Positions 8,849 through 18,400 of a DNA stretch of 64,000 nucleotides are shown here, in pieces. Source of the stretch: JAMLJG01 sp035327585 (GTDB taxonomy: Bacteria; Verrucomicrobiota; Kiritimatiellia; CAIVKH01); assembly GCA_035327585.1 (NCBI GenBank), contig DAOLDD010000021.1, positions 3,556 through 67,555 on the forward strand, given 5' to 3'. The translations under genes and the position numbers were made by a program. Position 1 is the stretch's first letter, and each line of letters opens with the position of its first letter. The notes below the pieces were generated by a model. It was not told the origin of the DNA. It saw only the letters and a list, made by a program, of their open reading frames with translations, and did not search any database.

Positions 8849-9287
8849 CTCTTTACCGCGTGGGTCCTTGAGGTTTCGCTGCACCCCAAAGTGGCGAGAG
8901 GTCGGGGCGGACCGGGGGGATTCCTTTCAAGGAGGACCCGGAAGCGAGGAGTCGTCGACGAGCGGTCCCCCCGCCCGTGCCGCCGAAGGCGAGCCGAGCG
9001 GACAGGCGAAACCGAAAGGCGCCCAAGCGTTTCTGGGATGAACACTTCACAGAGCGGGGAGGACACCGGTCCGCCGAAGGCGGAGAAGAGTCCGGCCGCA
9101 ATCGTTGAGAGAGCCCGCGCGCTGGAAGGCAAGGAACATCCCCGTCGCGGGGCTTGGGGCATCAACGCGCCAACGGCGCATCCATCAGCGCGTCGACAAC
9201 GGAGAGCGCGCGACAAACGTGCCCGGCCGCTTCCCGAAGGGCAGGCCGGGCCTGATATGACATGATGTTACACGCCATGGAGTGAGG
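8849..9287. other. Stretch without a supported gene
   Basis: GC-rich; no frame has both a ribosome site and a protein-like sequence. It separates the ardA operon from the radC terminator and presumably contains the ardA operon promoter. Confidence 0.4.
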
Positions 9288-9317
9288 CTTAAAAGGGGGA
9301 AGCCCCCCCCTTTTTTT
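9288..9317 (-). terminator. Rho-independent terminator of radC
   Basis: On the minus strand a G-run stem (GGGGG, CTT loop, CCCCC) is followed by TTTT. It overlaps the radC stop codon. The A/T runs on both sides could let it work in both directions. Confidence 0.75.
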
Positions 9318-9762
9318 ACGAACCGAACCCCACGAGGCCGGCTTCCCGGAGCGAGAGGAACGGACGCTCCCCCCGGCCGATGATCACGTGGTCGAGGACC
9401 TCGATGTCGAGGATCTTGCCCGCCTCCACAAGCTGGCGCGTGAGGCGGATGTCTTCCGGAGAGGGCGTAGGATCGCCTGATGGGTGATTGTGGGAGATGG
9501 CAATGGCCGCGGCGCCATCGAGGATCGCGGTGCGGAAGATTTCGCGGGGGTGGACCAGCGACGCATCCAGGATGCCGAGGGTCACGAGGTGGCGGTCCAG
9601 TACGTTGTACTTCCTGCTGAGCGTGATGACCGTGAACGCCTCCTGCGCGAGCGAAGCTGTGTCCGCCAGGAGCCGGTGCACGTCGGCGGGCGTGCGGCAG
9701 ACGCATCCCGGCTTGGACTCCTTGACGAGCGGCAGGGAGAGGTTGAATGAGAACGAGTTCAT
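9316..9762 (-). CDS. radC: RadC-like JAB/MPN-domain protein of mobile elements
   Basis: 148 residues that form only the JAB domain. Its metal site is visible as AISHNHPSGDPTPSPED (the HxHxxxxxxxxD motif). The usual N-terminal helix-hairpin-helix part of chromosomal RadC is missing, which is typical of plasmid, ICE and prophage versions. The cellular role of RadC is not settled; a link to DNA recombination or anti-restriction is often supposed. The ATG at 9762 has GAAGG upstream and gives a start MNSFSFNLSLPLV. It stands alone between a hairpin upstream and a terminator downstream. Confidence 0.88.
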   Translation of the reverse strand: MNSFSFNLSLPLVKESKPGCVCRTPADVHRLLADTASLAQEAFTVITLSRKYNVLDRHLVTLGILDASLVHPREIFRTAILDGAAAIAISHNHPSGDPTPSPEDIRLTRQLVEAGKILDIEVLDHVIIGRGERPFLSLREAGLVGFGS

Positions 9763-10226
9763 GCGAGTTACCTTCAGGTGAACCCACCGGCCTATTCCGG
9801 CGGGTTTGCCCAAAAGCCAGCGCGGAAGAGGCAATGGAGGACCGGAACGACGGGCGGGGCCACAGGCTGGAACAGCCGTATGCCCCGGCCCGGAGTGGCG
9901 TGGCGAGCATGGCGGAAACGGTCGCCTACGGCGGGCACCGTTCCCCGCCACGCGCAGCCGTCCTTGCCCCGCGCTACGAGGCCGAGGCGGGCCAGCGCAG
10001 CGTTTCCCGCCACCGGGCCGATTGGGAAAACCAGACGGAAGAGCCGATAATCCTCAGCCTGATCCCGAGTCCGTCCCGCCTACGCGGGCCTGCGAGGGAT
10101 GGACCGGGGCGTTGCGGGGTGCCCCCGCTGGAAGGGGGTGTGGAGGAGACTACAGGCTCCGACCAGGGGGAAGGCGTTCCCCCACATCACGGACATCGAA
10201 GAGCTAGAAACTGATAGAAAGACGAT
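9763..10226. other. Stretch without a supported gene, with a hairpin at 9779-9806
   Basis: The hairpin AACCCACCGG / CCGGCGGGTT (9781-9805) lies just upstream of radC and has no T-run. It may be an operator, an attenuator or the end of a repeat. Nothing else in the stretch can be supported. Confidence 0.45.
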
Positions 10227-10745
10227 CTAGTAAGAAAGAATCGTCCAAGATGACACCTTTAGCGTTTTGACGCCCAGAATTCGTGCAAGACGGCGCCCTT
10301 CGGGTGAGAGCTTGGAAACAAAAAGATCATCATCTGTAAAGGAAATGCAGGGCACTTCAAGCGGTACATCGTCCTCTGCCTCTCTATCCCGCGGGAAGTA
10401 ATGAAACTCAACACTCGGAAGACCTTTGATGGGGAATGCCTTGATCAGTGCGTCCCATATTGTGTGAAGAGCCATATCGTCCGAATAGCCATCTGTGCCC
10501 GCGTCAAGATTCACCTGAATGGCATTCATCAACCATTCAACCATGCCGGATTTGTCTTTAATGTCATCAAGGGATTTGCTGATATCGCCACTGGGCGGAT
10601 AGATGGAGCAGTTCATATCCGCGATGGTATTGCGCAACGCGCGTACTGCGCGCCCGACAGCTTTAAGATCGGCGGGGAATAGACGCAGAATCACATCCTC
10701 TGTTCGGAATAAAACACCCTTCTGATTCACCACGTCGAGTGACAT
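10227..10745 (-). CDS. Protein of unknown function
   Basis: 172 residues with no membrane segment. It has mixed helices in the first half (FPADLKAVGRAVRALRNTIADM) and an acidic middle. A beta-rich stretch follows (GLPSVEFHYFPRD, VPCISFTDDDLFVSKLSPEG). The codon pattern is coding-like and the A+T content is higher than in the neighbouring radC region. It lies next to the DISARM-like cluster and could be a cargo gene. I recognise no family. Confidence 0.6.
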   Translation of the reverse strand: MSLDVVNQKGVLFRTEDVILRLFPADLKAVGRAVRALRNTIADMNCSIYPPSGDISKSLDDIKDKSGMVEWLMNAIQVNLDAGTDGYSDDMALHTIWDALIKAFPIKGLPSVEFHYFPRDREAEDDVPLEVPCISFTDDDLFVSKLSPEGRRLARILGVKTLKVSSWTILSY

Positions 10746-10912
10746 GTTATCCTCCCTCTTGGACTAATCCCAAAGACTCTACTGGATTTGTACAGAATCA
10801 ATAAGGATTTTATGGTGGCGGGTGGTGACGCGGATGTCTTCAAGTCGCGAAAGTTTTGGGGAAGGTTGCTGTACAGCGTTGACGATGCACGGCGGGTAGG
10901 CATAATTACCAC

Positions 10913-11119
10913 ATGAAACTCTGCAGTACGTTGGACCAACTCAAGAAAGGCGGCAGGATCGTTTACAACGACGGACGGCCTGGCCACATCGGCGTGCGCG
11001 CTACAGTGCTCGCGGTGGACCCCAAGGGGATGACGGTGCAGTTCGATGACCGCGCGGACTCGACCTACATAGCGTTCTCGGATCGCCGATGGATGGATTT
11101 CATCGAAGTCGCCGAATAG
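10913..11119 (+). CDS. Small conserved-looking protein of unknown function
   Basis: 68 residues. The sequence looks like a small beta-barrel: GGRIVYNDGRPGHIGVRATVLAV, then KGMTVQFDDRADSTYI. It ends in an aromatic/acidic WMDFIEVAE. It is the only + strand gene between the terminase and the Fic gene at 30468. Its 3' end overlaps the end of vsr by 55 bases, in convergent orientation. No family is recognised. Confidence 0.55.
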   Translation: MKLCSTLDQLKKGGRIVYNDGRPGHIGVRATVLAVDPKGMTVQFDDRADSTYIAFSDRRWMDFIEVAE

Positions 11120-11532
11120 TCATTTGTGAGGAGATGATTCGTAATCCGCCGGACACATCCTTCGCCTTGTTTGGAGAGATCGTGCTCCCAAATTCGGACC
11201 ACACGCCAGCCGGCCTTTTGCAGTGTCTTATTCACATGCCGATCCCGTGCCCTGTTGGCGAATAGTTTCCTTTCCCAAAACGCGCGGTTGGTGGCCGGGA
11301 TAGTGCAGTGCTTCGGACAACCGTGCCAAAAACAGCCATCCACGAATAGCGCAAGCCGCGCCTTTGGAAAAACGAAGTCCGGCTTGCCGAAGACGTTCTG
11401 GTTTCTGCGCCAACCGGAAATGTGATGGCAGCGCAGGAGTTTTGCCAAGGCGAGTTCCGTTCGCTTGTTACCGCTCCCGCGAATCCGGGACATGACCTCG
11501 GATCGTTTGGACTTGGTGAATACGTCGGACAT
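11065..11532 (-). CDS. vsr: Very short patch repair (Vsr) endonuclease
   Basis: 155 residues, full length. Family signatures are MSRIRGSGNKRTELALAKLL, the catalytic region GKPDFVFPKARLALFVDGCF, then WHGCPKH, and KLFANRARDRHVNKTLQKAGW. Vsr nicks 5' of the T in T:G mismatches made by deamination of 5-methylcytosine, and it usually accompanies a Dcm-type methyltransferase. Here it is the last gene of the methyltransferase/DISARM operon. It could limit mutation caused by the nearby C5 methyltransferase, or serve as a nuclease of the system. One small gene lies between the two. Confidence 0.92.
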   Translation of the reverse strand: MSDVFTKSKRSEVMSRIRGSGNKRTELALAKLLRCHHISGWRRNQNVFGKPDFVFPKARLALFVDGCFWHGCPKHCTIPATNRAFWERKLFANRARDRHVNKTLQKAGWRVVRIWEHDLSKQGEGCVRRITNHLLTNDYSATSMKSIHRRSENAM

Positions 11533-11538
11533 GAATGG

Positions 11539-11889
11539 TCAGGTCGAAAACCCGTCCGCCACCAAGCAGTGCAGAGTGCGCATCGCTTCATAACGCTCTT
11601 TGCCAATGCGAGCCTTCGCGGCTTGGTAGCAATAAAGTTCGTTGTCGGTTAGCAGGCCAGCTTCAAAGCGCCGCCATGCCTCGGACGCAAATGGCTTGAA
11701 GTGTTCAGGCCAGCCGCCATCGCGTGAGGCAAAGTCATCAGGATGCAGGTCGGGACGCAGGAACGAAAGCGAGCACCAACAGCGAACGAATTCCTTTTTA
11801 GTCAGCGAGGGGATGCCCTTCTTGAATGCCAAGCCTAAGTGCGTTTCCGCTGCCCGACACGAAGGTGGGATGTAGATTAACTCTTTCAT
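11539..11889 (-). CDS. Small protein of unknown function between methyltransferase and vsr
   Basis: 116 residues from ATG 11889; an upstream in-frame stretch overlaps the methyltransferase gene and is not used. It is rich in Cys, Trp and aromatic residues (FVRCWCSLSFLRPDLHPDDF, WPEHFKPFASEAWRRFEAG) and probably helical. It ends 6 bases before vsr and starts 46 bases after the methyltransferase stop, so it is in the operon. I recognise no family. It may be an accessory subunit of the methyltransferase or of Vsr. Confidence 0.55.
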   Translation of the reverse strand: MKELIYIPPSCRAAETHLGLAFKKGIPSLTKKEFVRCWCSLSFLRPDLHPDDFASRDGGWPEHFKPFASEAWRRFEAGLLTDNELYCYQAAKARIGKERYEAMRTLHCLVADGFST

Positions 11890-11935
11890 GGATTCCAGGA
11901 TACTAGGCTGCGAACGGCGTGCCAGGATAAAATTG

Positions 11936-13474
11936 TCAAAAGAGGCCGGCAACGATTTCTGCAATCTGGTGGGCCAGCAATGGTGGAACGGCGTTGCCAA
12001 CCTGGTGATATTGTTCGGTTCGCGGGCCCTCAAAAAAATAGTTGTCGGGGAACGTCTGCAGGCGCGCGGCTTCTCGGACGGTAAGGCTCCGGCACTGCGA
12101 CGGGTCGTAATGGATGTAGTAGTGGCCGTCCTTGGATATGTGTGACACCACTGTCGTTGAGGGACGACCGGCGACCTGAACCCGGAATCGGTCGTTGAAT
12201 TTAGTCTGCTTCAGAGCCTCTCCCACATTCTTGTGGTCTGGCAAAAGACTAGGCGGAAAGTCTTGAAGCAAGGGGGATCGGGGCGGGTCGGTGACGGATG
12301 CAAAAACGGACGAAAAGAAGTAACGACACAAATCTTCGGGAATGTGGCCACGGGTTTCGTGGTTACACACTCCACCCAAACGTCGGTCAATATACCAGCC
12401 TTCGTGACGCTCGGGATTGGTGAAGCACGAAACAAATTGTCCGCCGACGGGAAGGTTGGGGCGGATGCAACGTAACTCTCGCTCTATAGCCGTACGGATC
12501 TGTCTGGTCTGGTCTGATTTGGAGCTCCAACGCAAACTTGAGATGGTGCGAACCGCCATGGCCCACGCCTCCGGGGAGTCTTCCGAAGAGAGGCGGCTGC
12601 GGAGAGCGGGCAGATCGCCGATAACTTCACGCACGGATACCGTGCTGCCGTGCTGCAACAACCCAGGTTGGATGGATGTGTCTCCGCGCACGCCAAGAAT
12701 GATTACGCGGTGCCGGGCCTGAGGTATGCCGTATTCTTCGGCTCTGACAACAAAATCCGACGGTTGATAGTCGCCCGTAAGGTCGCGCGGGACGACAATG
12801 GAAAAAAGTGAATAATGGAGATTCTTCCGCTGGGAAGAATGCCGGATCTCTGGAAACACTCGCATGGGATCCTGCAAGTCCTCTCGAATAAGGGAAAACA
12901 TAGGCCGACCACCGACCTGCGCAGAGAGCAGGCCCTTGACATTCTCCATCACAAATATCGCCGGCTGATGGCGGGCTATGATTCGCAGATATTCTCGATA
13001 AAGAAAGTGGCGGTGGTCTTTTTCGTATTCCTTACGTCCTTTTCCCCCGATAATTCTTGCGCGGCCGACAAGGGAGTAAGCCTGACACGGGGGGCCACCA
13101 ATGAGTAGCCAGTCTCCGCAATCGCGACCCAAGGCCGAAGAAATCCTCCGACTGACCTCTTCGGGATCAGTTTTTCCTAATGTAGCCTGCCATGCCTCAT
13201 CAGTGGCCGCTGCGAATTGTTTTTTGAACTTCTGCGCCAACTCATCGCGAGTGATCTTTCCTTGGATGTATTGGTAATAGGTATCAGGCACGTCGGCCGG
13301 ATCAAACTGTCGATAGAACGCGCGCAACAAGAGAGTGCTGTGCGCCCACGGGTCCATTTCAATGGATAGGCGTATTTTGAACGGCAGAAATTGATTGTGG
13401 TTTGAGCTTCGGGAAAATCCCTCACCCAAGCCTCCGGGTCCGGCGAACAGGTCTATGATTGGTATCTCGGCCAT
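11936..13474 (-). CDS. drmMII: DNA (cytosine-5) methyltransferase of the DISARM-like cluster (DrmMII type)
   Basis: 512 residues. The motifs of C5 methyltransferases are in order. Motif I is IDLFAGPGGLGEGF (about 6-19). Motif IV is GGPPCQAYSLVGRAR with the catalytic Cys. Motif VI is FVMENVKGLL, and motif VIII (QARHRVIILG) follows. The TREAA-type motif IX/X part reads LTVREAARLQTFPDNYFFEG and YHQVGNAVPPLLA. In class 2 DISARM such an enzyme marks host DNA. Its target is unknown. It is followed by a small protein and Vsr, and preceded by drmB. Confidence 0.9.
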   Translation of the reverse strand: MAEIPIIDLFAGPGGLGEGFSRSSNHNQFLPFKIRLSIEMDPWAHSTLLLRAFYRQFDPADVPDTYYQYIQGKITRDELAQKFKKQFAAATDEAWQATLGKTDPEEVSRRISSALGRDCGDWLLIGGPPCQAYSLVGRARIIGGKGRKEYEKDHRHFLYREYLRIIARHQPAIFVMENVKGLLSAQVGGRPMFSLIREDLQDPMRVFPEIRHSSQRKNLHYSLFSIVVPRDLTGDYQPSDFVVRAEEYGIPQARHRVIILGVRGDTSIQPGLLQHGSTVSVREVIGDLPALRSRLSSEDSPEAWAMAVRTISSLRWSSKSDQTRQIRTAIERELRCIRPNLPVGGQFVSCFTNPERHEGWYIDRRLGGVCNHETRGHIPEDLCRYFFSSVFASVTDPPRSPLLQDFPPSLLPDHKNVGEALKQTKFNDRFRVQVAGRPSTTVVSHISKDGHYYIHYDPSQCRSLTVREAARLQTFPDNYFFEGPRTEQYHQVGNAVPPLLAHQIAEIVAGLF

Positions 13475-13516
13475 TTCGGTGATGAATTGAGGCCCGCGCC
13501 ATCGGTTGCGAGCATT

Positions 13517-15457
13517 TCAAGTGAAGAAGCCGAGATTGGGATTGCTAAAGCTGCCGATCAACATGCCGCGGTCCAAAAGGCGGTTGAACTCCTCGCAGGA
13601 AGTCTCTGGAAGGAGGGAACAACCATGGCAGGCGGCGCCGTTTAGCCCATCGGGCCCTTGACCGCCTTGGTCTGCCGACTCCATGCAGACTGGATCAGCA
13701 GAGCACCAGCGGGATCCCTCGATGGCGCGAAGCAAGATACGTTCAAACTCATCCGGTTTGCCCATGCGGACCAACCCCCCGAGAGTGCCCTCCGAATCTC
13801 CGGAAGACGTGTAGATGAGGATCCCCGCCATCGGATGAGCCTTGTCTGTCGACACGTAGAGGCGTTCGCGAAGTGATGCGGAACTGTAGCCGCATTCGTA
13901 ATTGAGGCGGTTGATGAGGACGTGGGACAGCGTATGCAGAAGAACCCTGCGGGCAGAGACTTCGCGGGTAACCGGGCGGTTGTGTTCTGTCGCGGATAGG
14001 AGGTTCCTGGTGTTCAGCGAAGCGGCCCTCTTCCTGACATCCGGTCGTTGCTCCCATGCCTGCAGAGCGGTCTCGCTGAGTGTGATGAAGATGCCCTCGC
14101 CGTAAACACAGTATGCGGGTAGCCACAATGCGCCCGCTTCGGGATGTGCGGATCTGAGTGCGGCGATCTTTCCGGCATCATCAGGAGGGCCGCCGGCAAT
14201 GATCCGGGTGAATCCGGCAAAGACACGGGTTTCTCGGAGTTTCGAGACCAGATGCACTGCCGACAGCAGTTGGCCAGCAGATGTGGAGAAACTCCCTGCC
14301 GGTGCCGGGGCGATGACAAGGTCGGGCTCGTTCTGCGCTCTCATCAGGACATTGAACTCAGTGCGCCTGAATGCGGTCCATGGGTCATCATCGGCGGTGG
14401 TTTGTTCCACCGGGGTGGATGCCTCAGCTGGCGAGGGCCGGTCAAGAATTGCGTACAGGGCGGCCGCAATGTCGGTGTCCTTGTACGGTTTGAGGCGGTC
14501 TGCGGATTTGGCCCGGCACTTCGGAACGGCCTCCTCCACCGCGAAGACGTTGTCCCGGAGGGCTGCCATTATGACGGAGAAGACCGGTTCGCGGAGGGCC
14601 TGAGCGGCCGCCGACGGGTCGCCGCTCGGGGTGAAGAGAGTCGAGGGAAGGTAGATGGCGCTGCGAACCTCGCTGTAGTGAACATTGGTCGCGCTGCGGA
14701 GCGCGCCGCGAAGCGGCCGTGAGCAGCCTGTCTGCTCTTCGGTGCCTAGCCAGGGCTTGCAGCCTTGGCAGAGGAAGAGACCGTTGTGTTTGCCGTCCTC
14801 GTCGTTCAGCAGGTTGGTGCTCAGATACGACTGTGATCCATCAGGAGACGCAGAGGTGATCTGCTCCATGCGCCGCGTCATGCCGCAGCCTTTGCAGCGT
14901 ATCTGGATGTCACCGAGCCCCGACCCTCGGACATCGAAGTAGATGGGGCCGGAGCAGGGCGGCGCGGCATTTCGGTGAACCCATTGCATCCACGGGAAAT
15001 CTTGGAGATGTCCCTGATCGCACAGCGCGATGAAACGGACCTGCGACATGCGCACTCGCTTGCGTTGAGCTTGGCACTCGGGGCAGAAGATGCGGCCCTG
15101 AACGTCGAGCCGCGAGCGGTGCATGCGGTTGCAGAAACGGCAGACGTACCAAGTTGGAAAGCGGAGTACGGGAATCGTCAAGCAGGCGTTCGGAACGGCG
15201 ACCGGCGCGAACTTCGGAGGCGGCCGCCTGAAGTCGGGCGGTTGAAGAAAGTAGTCCACTCCCAGTTGCTTCTCCAGCCGCCATTCTCTGATCTGGAACT
15301 CCTGCACATCGACACCGGAGCCGGCGGGATTGGCGTTGGTTTGCATCCAGTGGTCAAGACCTGCCGTCAGCACGGAAACGCCATCGCGGAGGACCTGAAG
15401 CGCGCCGGGGCCAAATGGGGCGATGAATGCTGAGCGCCGGACGTTGTTGAGTTGCAT
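13517..15457 (-). CDS. drmB: DISARM protein DrmB (DUF1998 family)
   Basis: 646 residues. The N-terminus RRSAFIAPFGPGALQVL and AGLDHW fit the DrmB pattern. Several Cys pairs form zinc-binding sites (CRFCNRMH with CPECQAQ, CKGC, CQGC). The C-terminal DUF1998 part has LLHTLSHVLINRLNYECGYS, a GDSEGTLGGLV segment and Cys ligands (CSADPVC, CHGC). In DISARM, DrmB forms a complex with the helicase DrmA that recognises and blocks incoming phage DNA. A strong AGGAGG precedes the ATG, and the gene begins 10 bases after drmA ends. Confidence 0.87.
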   Translation of the reverse strand: MQLNNVRRSAFIAPFGPGALQVLRDGVSVLTAGLDHWMQTNANPAGSGVDVQEFQIREWRLEKQLGVDYFLQPPDFRRPPPKFAPVAVPNACLTIPVLRFPTWYVCRFCNRMHRSRLDVQGRIFCPECQAQRKRVRMSQVRFIALCDQGHLQDFPWMQWVHRNAAPPCSGPIYFDVRGSGLGDIQIRCKGCGMTRRMEQITSASPDGSQSYLSTNLLNDEDGKHNGLFLCQGCKPWLGTEEQTGCSRPLRGALRSATNVHYSEVRSAIYLPSTLFTPSGDPSAAAQALREPVFSVIMAALRDNVFAVEEAVPKCRAKSADRLKPYKDTDIAAALYAILDRPSPAEASTPVEQTTADDDPWTAFRRTEFNVLMRAQNEPDLVIAPAPAGSFSTSAGQLLSAVHLVSKLRETRVFAGFTRIIAGGPPDDAGKIAALRSAHPEAGALWLPAYCVYGEGIFITLSETALQAWEQRPDVRKRAASLNTRNLLSATEHNRPVTREVSARRVLLHTLSHVLINRLNYECGYSSASLRERLYVSTDKAHPMAGILIYTSSGDSEGTLGGLVRMGKPDEFERILLRAIEGSRWCSADPVCMESADQGGQGPDGLNGAACHGCSLLPETSCEEFNRLLDRGMLIGSFSNPNLGFFT

Positions 15458-15466
15458 CGTGCCTCC

Positions 15467-18400
15467 TCAGGTTTCAATGGCTGGCGGCGTCGTATCCGCG
15501 CCGGTTGTCAGGTACAGGGTGGTGATTTCGGGTCTGCACTCCGCGTCCACAGACCGCATCGAGGTCTGTGTCGGCCAAGAGAGGTTTTCCCAGATCGGGG
15601 TGTAGTAGGAACTGGCATAGCGGAGTAGTGACGGATCTTGGGTGTCGCTTCCCGGATCCCAGCGGTCTCTCTGCCAAGCATTCCATTCGCGCAGACGGCG
15701 GGTGATCATGGAGGCGACCTCAGCGGACGCCCGCGGGTCTACCTTCCCCGCGCGGGTTCGCAGGATGGCCGAGATGGCGTCAAGCCTGTTGGCGGGAGGG
15801 GGCCGGGGGCTGTTCTGTTCGTCCGGGCCTCCGAGCTGCCTGACGTAGCCAACCAGAACGGCGTGGAGAGCCCGTTCGAGCGCCGGGCGTGTAAAGGGGG
15901 TGACGCTCGTCGGTTCGACCGCAGCGTACAGGCGTTCGTGGTAGGAGCGGAAACGCTCGTAATGAGAACGGTCCCTGGGTTTCGTGGGCATGAGGATTGT
16001 GGTGACGAGCCCCGGCCGTTCCCACCAGCGGCGACCAACACGGCCGGTGACCTGGATGTACTGCGATGTCGTCTTGGGCTGCCCGACAACGGTCATGAGG
16101 GACAGCCGGTCGATATCGACCCCCACCTCGATGATGTTGGACGCAAGGCACACATCGACGGGTTTGTTCCCCAGTCTCCATGGGATTTCGAGAGACGCAA
16201 TCGCTTTGGGGACTTCGGCCGAGGAGATTCTGCCCGTGAGTTCCAGAACTTGGTCCACATACCGGATTGGCGGTTTGCCTGAATCGCTATTCGCCTGTGC
16301 CTCCGCTGATCGTAGGTTGAGTCTACGGCATATCTCCCTGACGCGCTCGGGCACATCGCCCTGAAAGAGTGTGAGCGTAGTGCCGAGTTCCCTGAGGCTG
16401 TTGAAGAAGACCAGAAGCGTCCACCACGGGTCGCGCTGGGCTTCGGGTAGCATGCGGGCACCCTGAAGGAGCGCAGCAAACACACGAACATTGGTCGTGA
16501 GGTTGGATGGGAAGGACGAGGCGTGGATGCCGACGTAGGTGCGGCCCGGCTCGAGTTCGCCGTTCGCCTTCTTTGCGAACGACGAGAAGAATGAGTCCGA
16601 GATGTCGAGGCCGGGGGGCGGGAACAGAATGGCCTTTTCGCGGGCGTAGAGTGCTAGAATCTGCTCCGCGTACCTTCGCGCGGTTGCCGTGGAGCTGATG
16701 ATCTTCGGTTTGATGACTGCGGTGGCTCTGCGCTCTGTGCAGAGTTCCTCAATCAGAGTCTCATAGAGTGCCGACATTGATCCCAGAGGGCCGGTGATAA
16801 GGTGCAGTTCGTCTTGGATGATGAGGCCCGGCGGAGAGGCCTTCCGATCTCCAGCCTCGTCGATTCCGAAGAGCGCCCGCGCGCGATCGTTCCATGCGAG
16901 ACCGGCGAACTTGTCGACGGTGCCTATGACCAGTGACGGAGGGTTCTCGTAGATATCCTCATCAACAACGGTCACCGGTAACGCGTCGTGAAACTCGCAC
17001 TTGTCCGGACAGTGAAGGACGACCGTCCCGGCCTGCGGCTTGAGTCCGATGAGGTTGGGCCGACCGGTTGTGTCCGTCCGTCGCCCTCGGCCCCGCCCAC
17101 GCCCTTCACCGCGCTCCGCTATAGGGGCCTCTATGATGCCCATCTGGGCGTTGCACCAAGGGCACCGCAAAAGAATGAATTTGTAGTCTTCTGGATTCCC
17201 GTTGGCCAACAACGCTGATAGAGCCGATCTGGCTTCCTGTCGTGTATTCGGCGTCGTCTCGCCGCCGAGCCAAATGCCGATGGAAAACGGTTTGGCACCC
17301 AGTCGGTGGTCCGCCCGTTGACGGCGTATGTACTCCATGGCGCAGATGAGGCCGGCGGCGCGCTGGAATTGTTGAGCGGTCAGGAGCCGCAATGTGTAAC
17401 GCATCAGCACGTGGGTGCCATCGTCCTCCGGGTCTGTGAGTCGCCTGTGAAACAGCGCAAAGGCCGTCAGGCCTAGATAGGCTTCGGTCTTGCCGCCGCC
17501 GGTCGGGAACCAGATTAGTTCTACTGTCTCCCTCTCTGGGGCTTCGCCGTCGGCTACGGAGCGAAGACACATCAGGATGAATGCGAGCTGAAAGGGCCGC
17601 CACTTGCCCCGGTCAGGAGGTGGGTTTCGAGGATCCGGGGCGGTGACCGGATCGAAGAAAATCCGGCATTCCTGGGGGTCAAACTGCATCGCGCGCGCTT
17701 CGCGGGAAGAACTTCGGAGCTGCTGCAGCAGAATTGCGTGATTGGCGAGCTGGAAAGCCTTGCGAATGACGGGATCGGACGAGAGCAGATCGAGGCCCTC
17801 CAGCATCCGCGTGTGACACTCCCGACACCGCGCCATGTGCCTTGTGGCCGCGGGCCGGCTGGCTTGGTCAAGTGCTAGGACTTCTGACTCGCGAGCGTCA
17901 ATCCACTGGCCGTAGAGGGAGACGATTTCGCGCGCCGCGGCAAGGCCATCGTTGTTTTCGACGAGCCCCGCAAGCGGAGTCATGGGAATCATGATCGCTG
18001 AGCGCGGAGACTCCTTGCCAAAAACATCGGGCGTGGTACTGGGCAGTTCGACTGCGGGAAACGGCGCGGCCCGCACCTTGCGCATACGGGTCGTGATTCC
18101 CGGGCGCCCCCTCCAATCTGCTGCGCAGCCGTGGCCCGTGGCGAATGTCTGCATGCGTCGATAAAGAAGAGCCAAGGATTGCTCTTCATCGTCGGGTTGG
18201 CCGGTGGACTTCTCGGGGTACGGCAGGATTGCATCGTCTCTGTTGCGGACAGCGGCCGAGAACTCCACCTGGAAGAGACATTGCTGATCAAGCAGCGACA
18301 GAGATGCAGTCTCGGCATTTGAACCTTCACCGTCGGATGATTTGGTCCGGTTCACGACATATACGGTCAGGAGGCGGCGGGAATCGTCAGCGGAGTCGGC

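Noticed and set aside
9185..9910. Alternative minus-strand frames around radC
   Set aside because: Out of frame with the JAB motif; no protein-like features.
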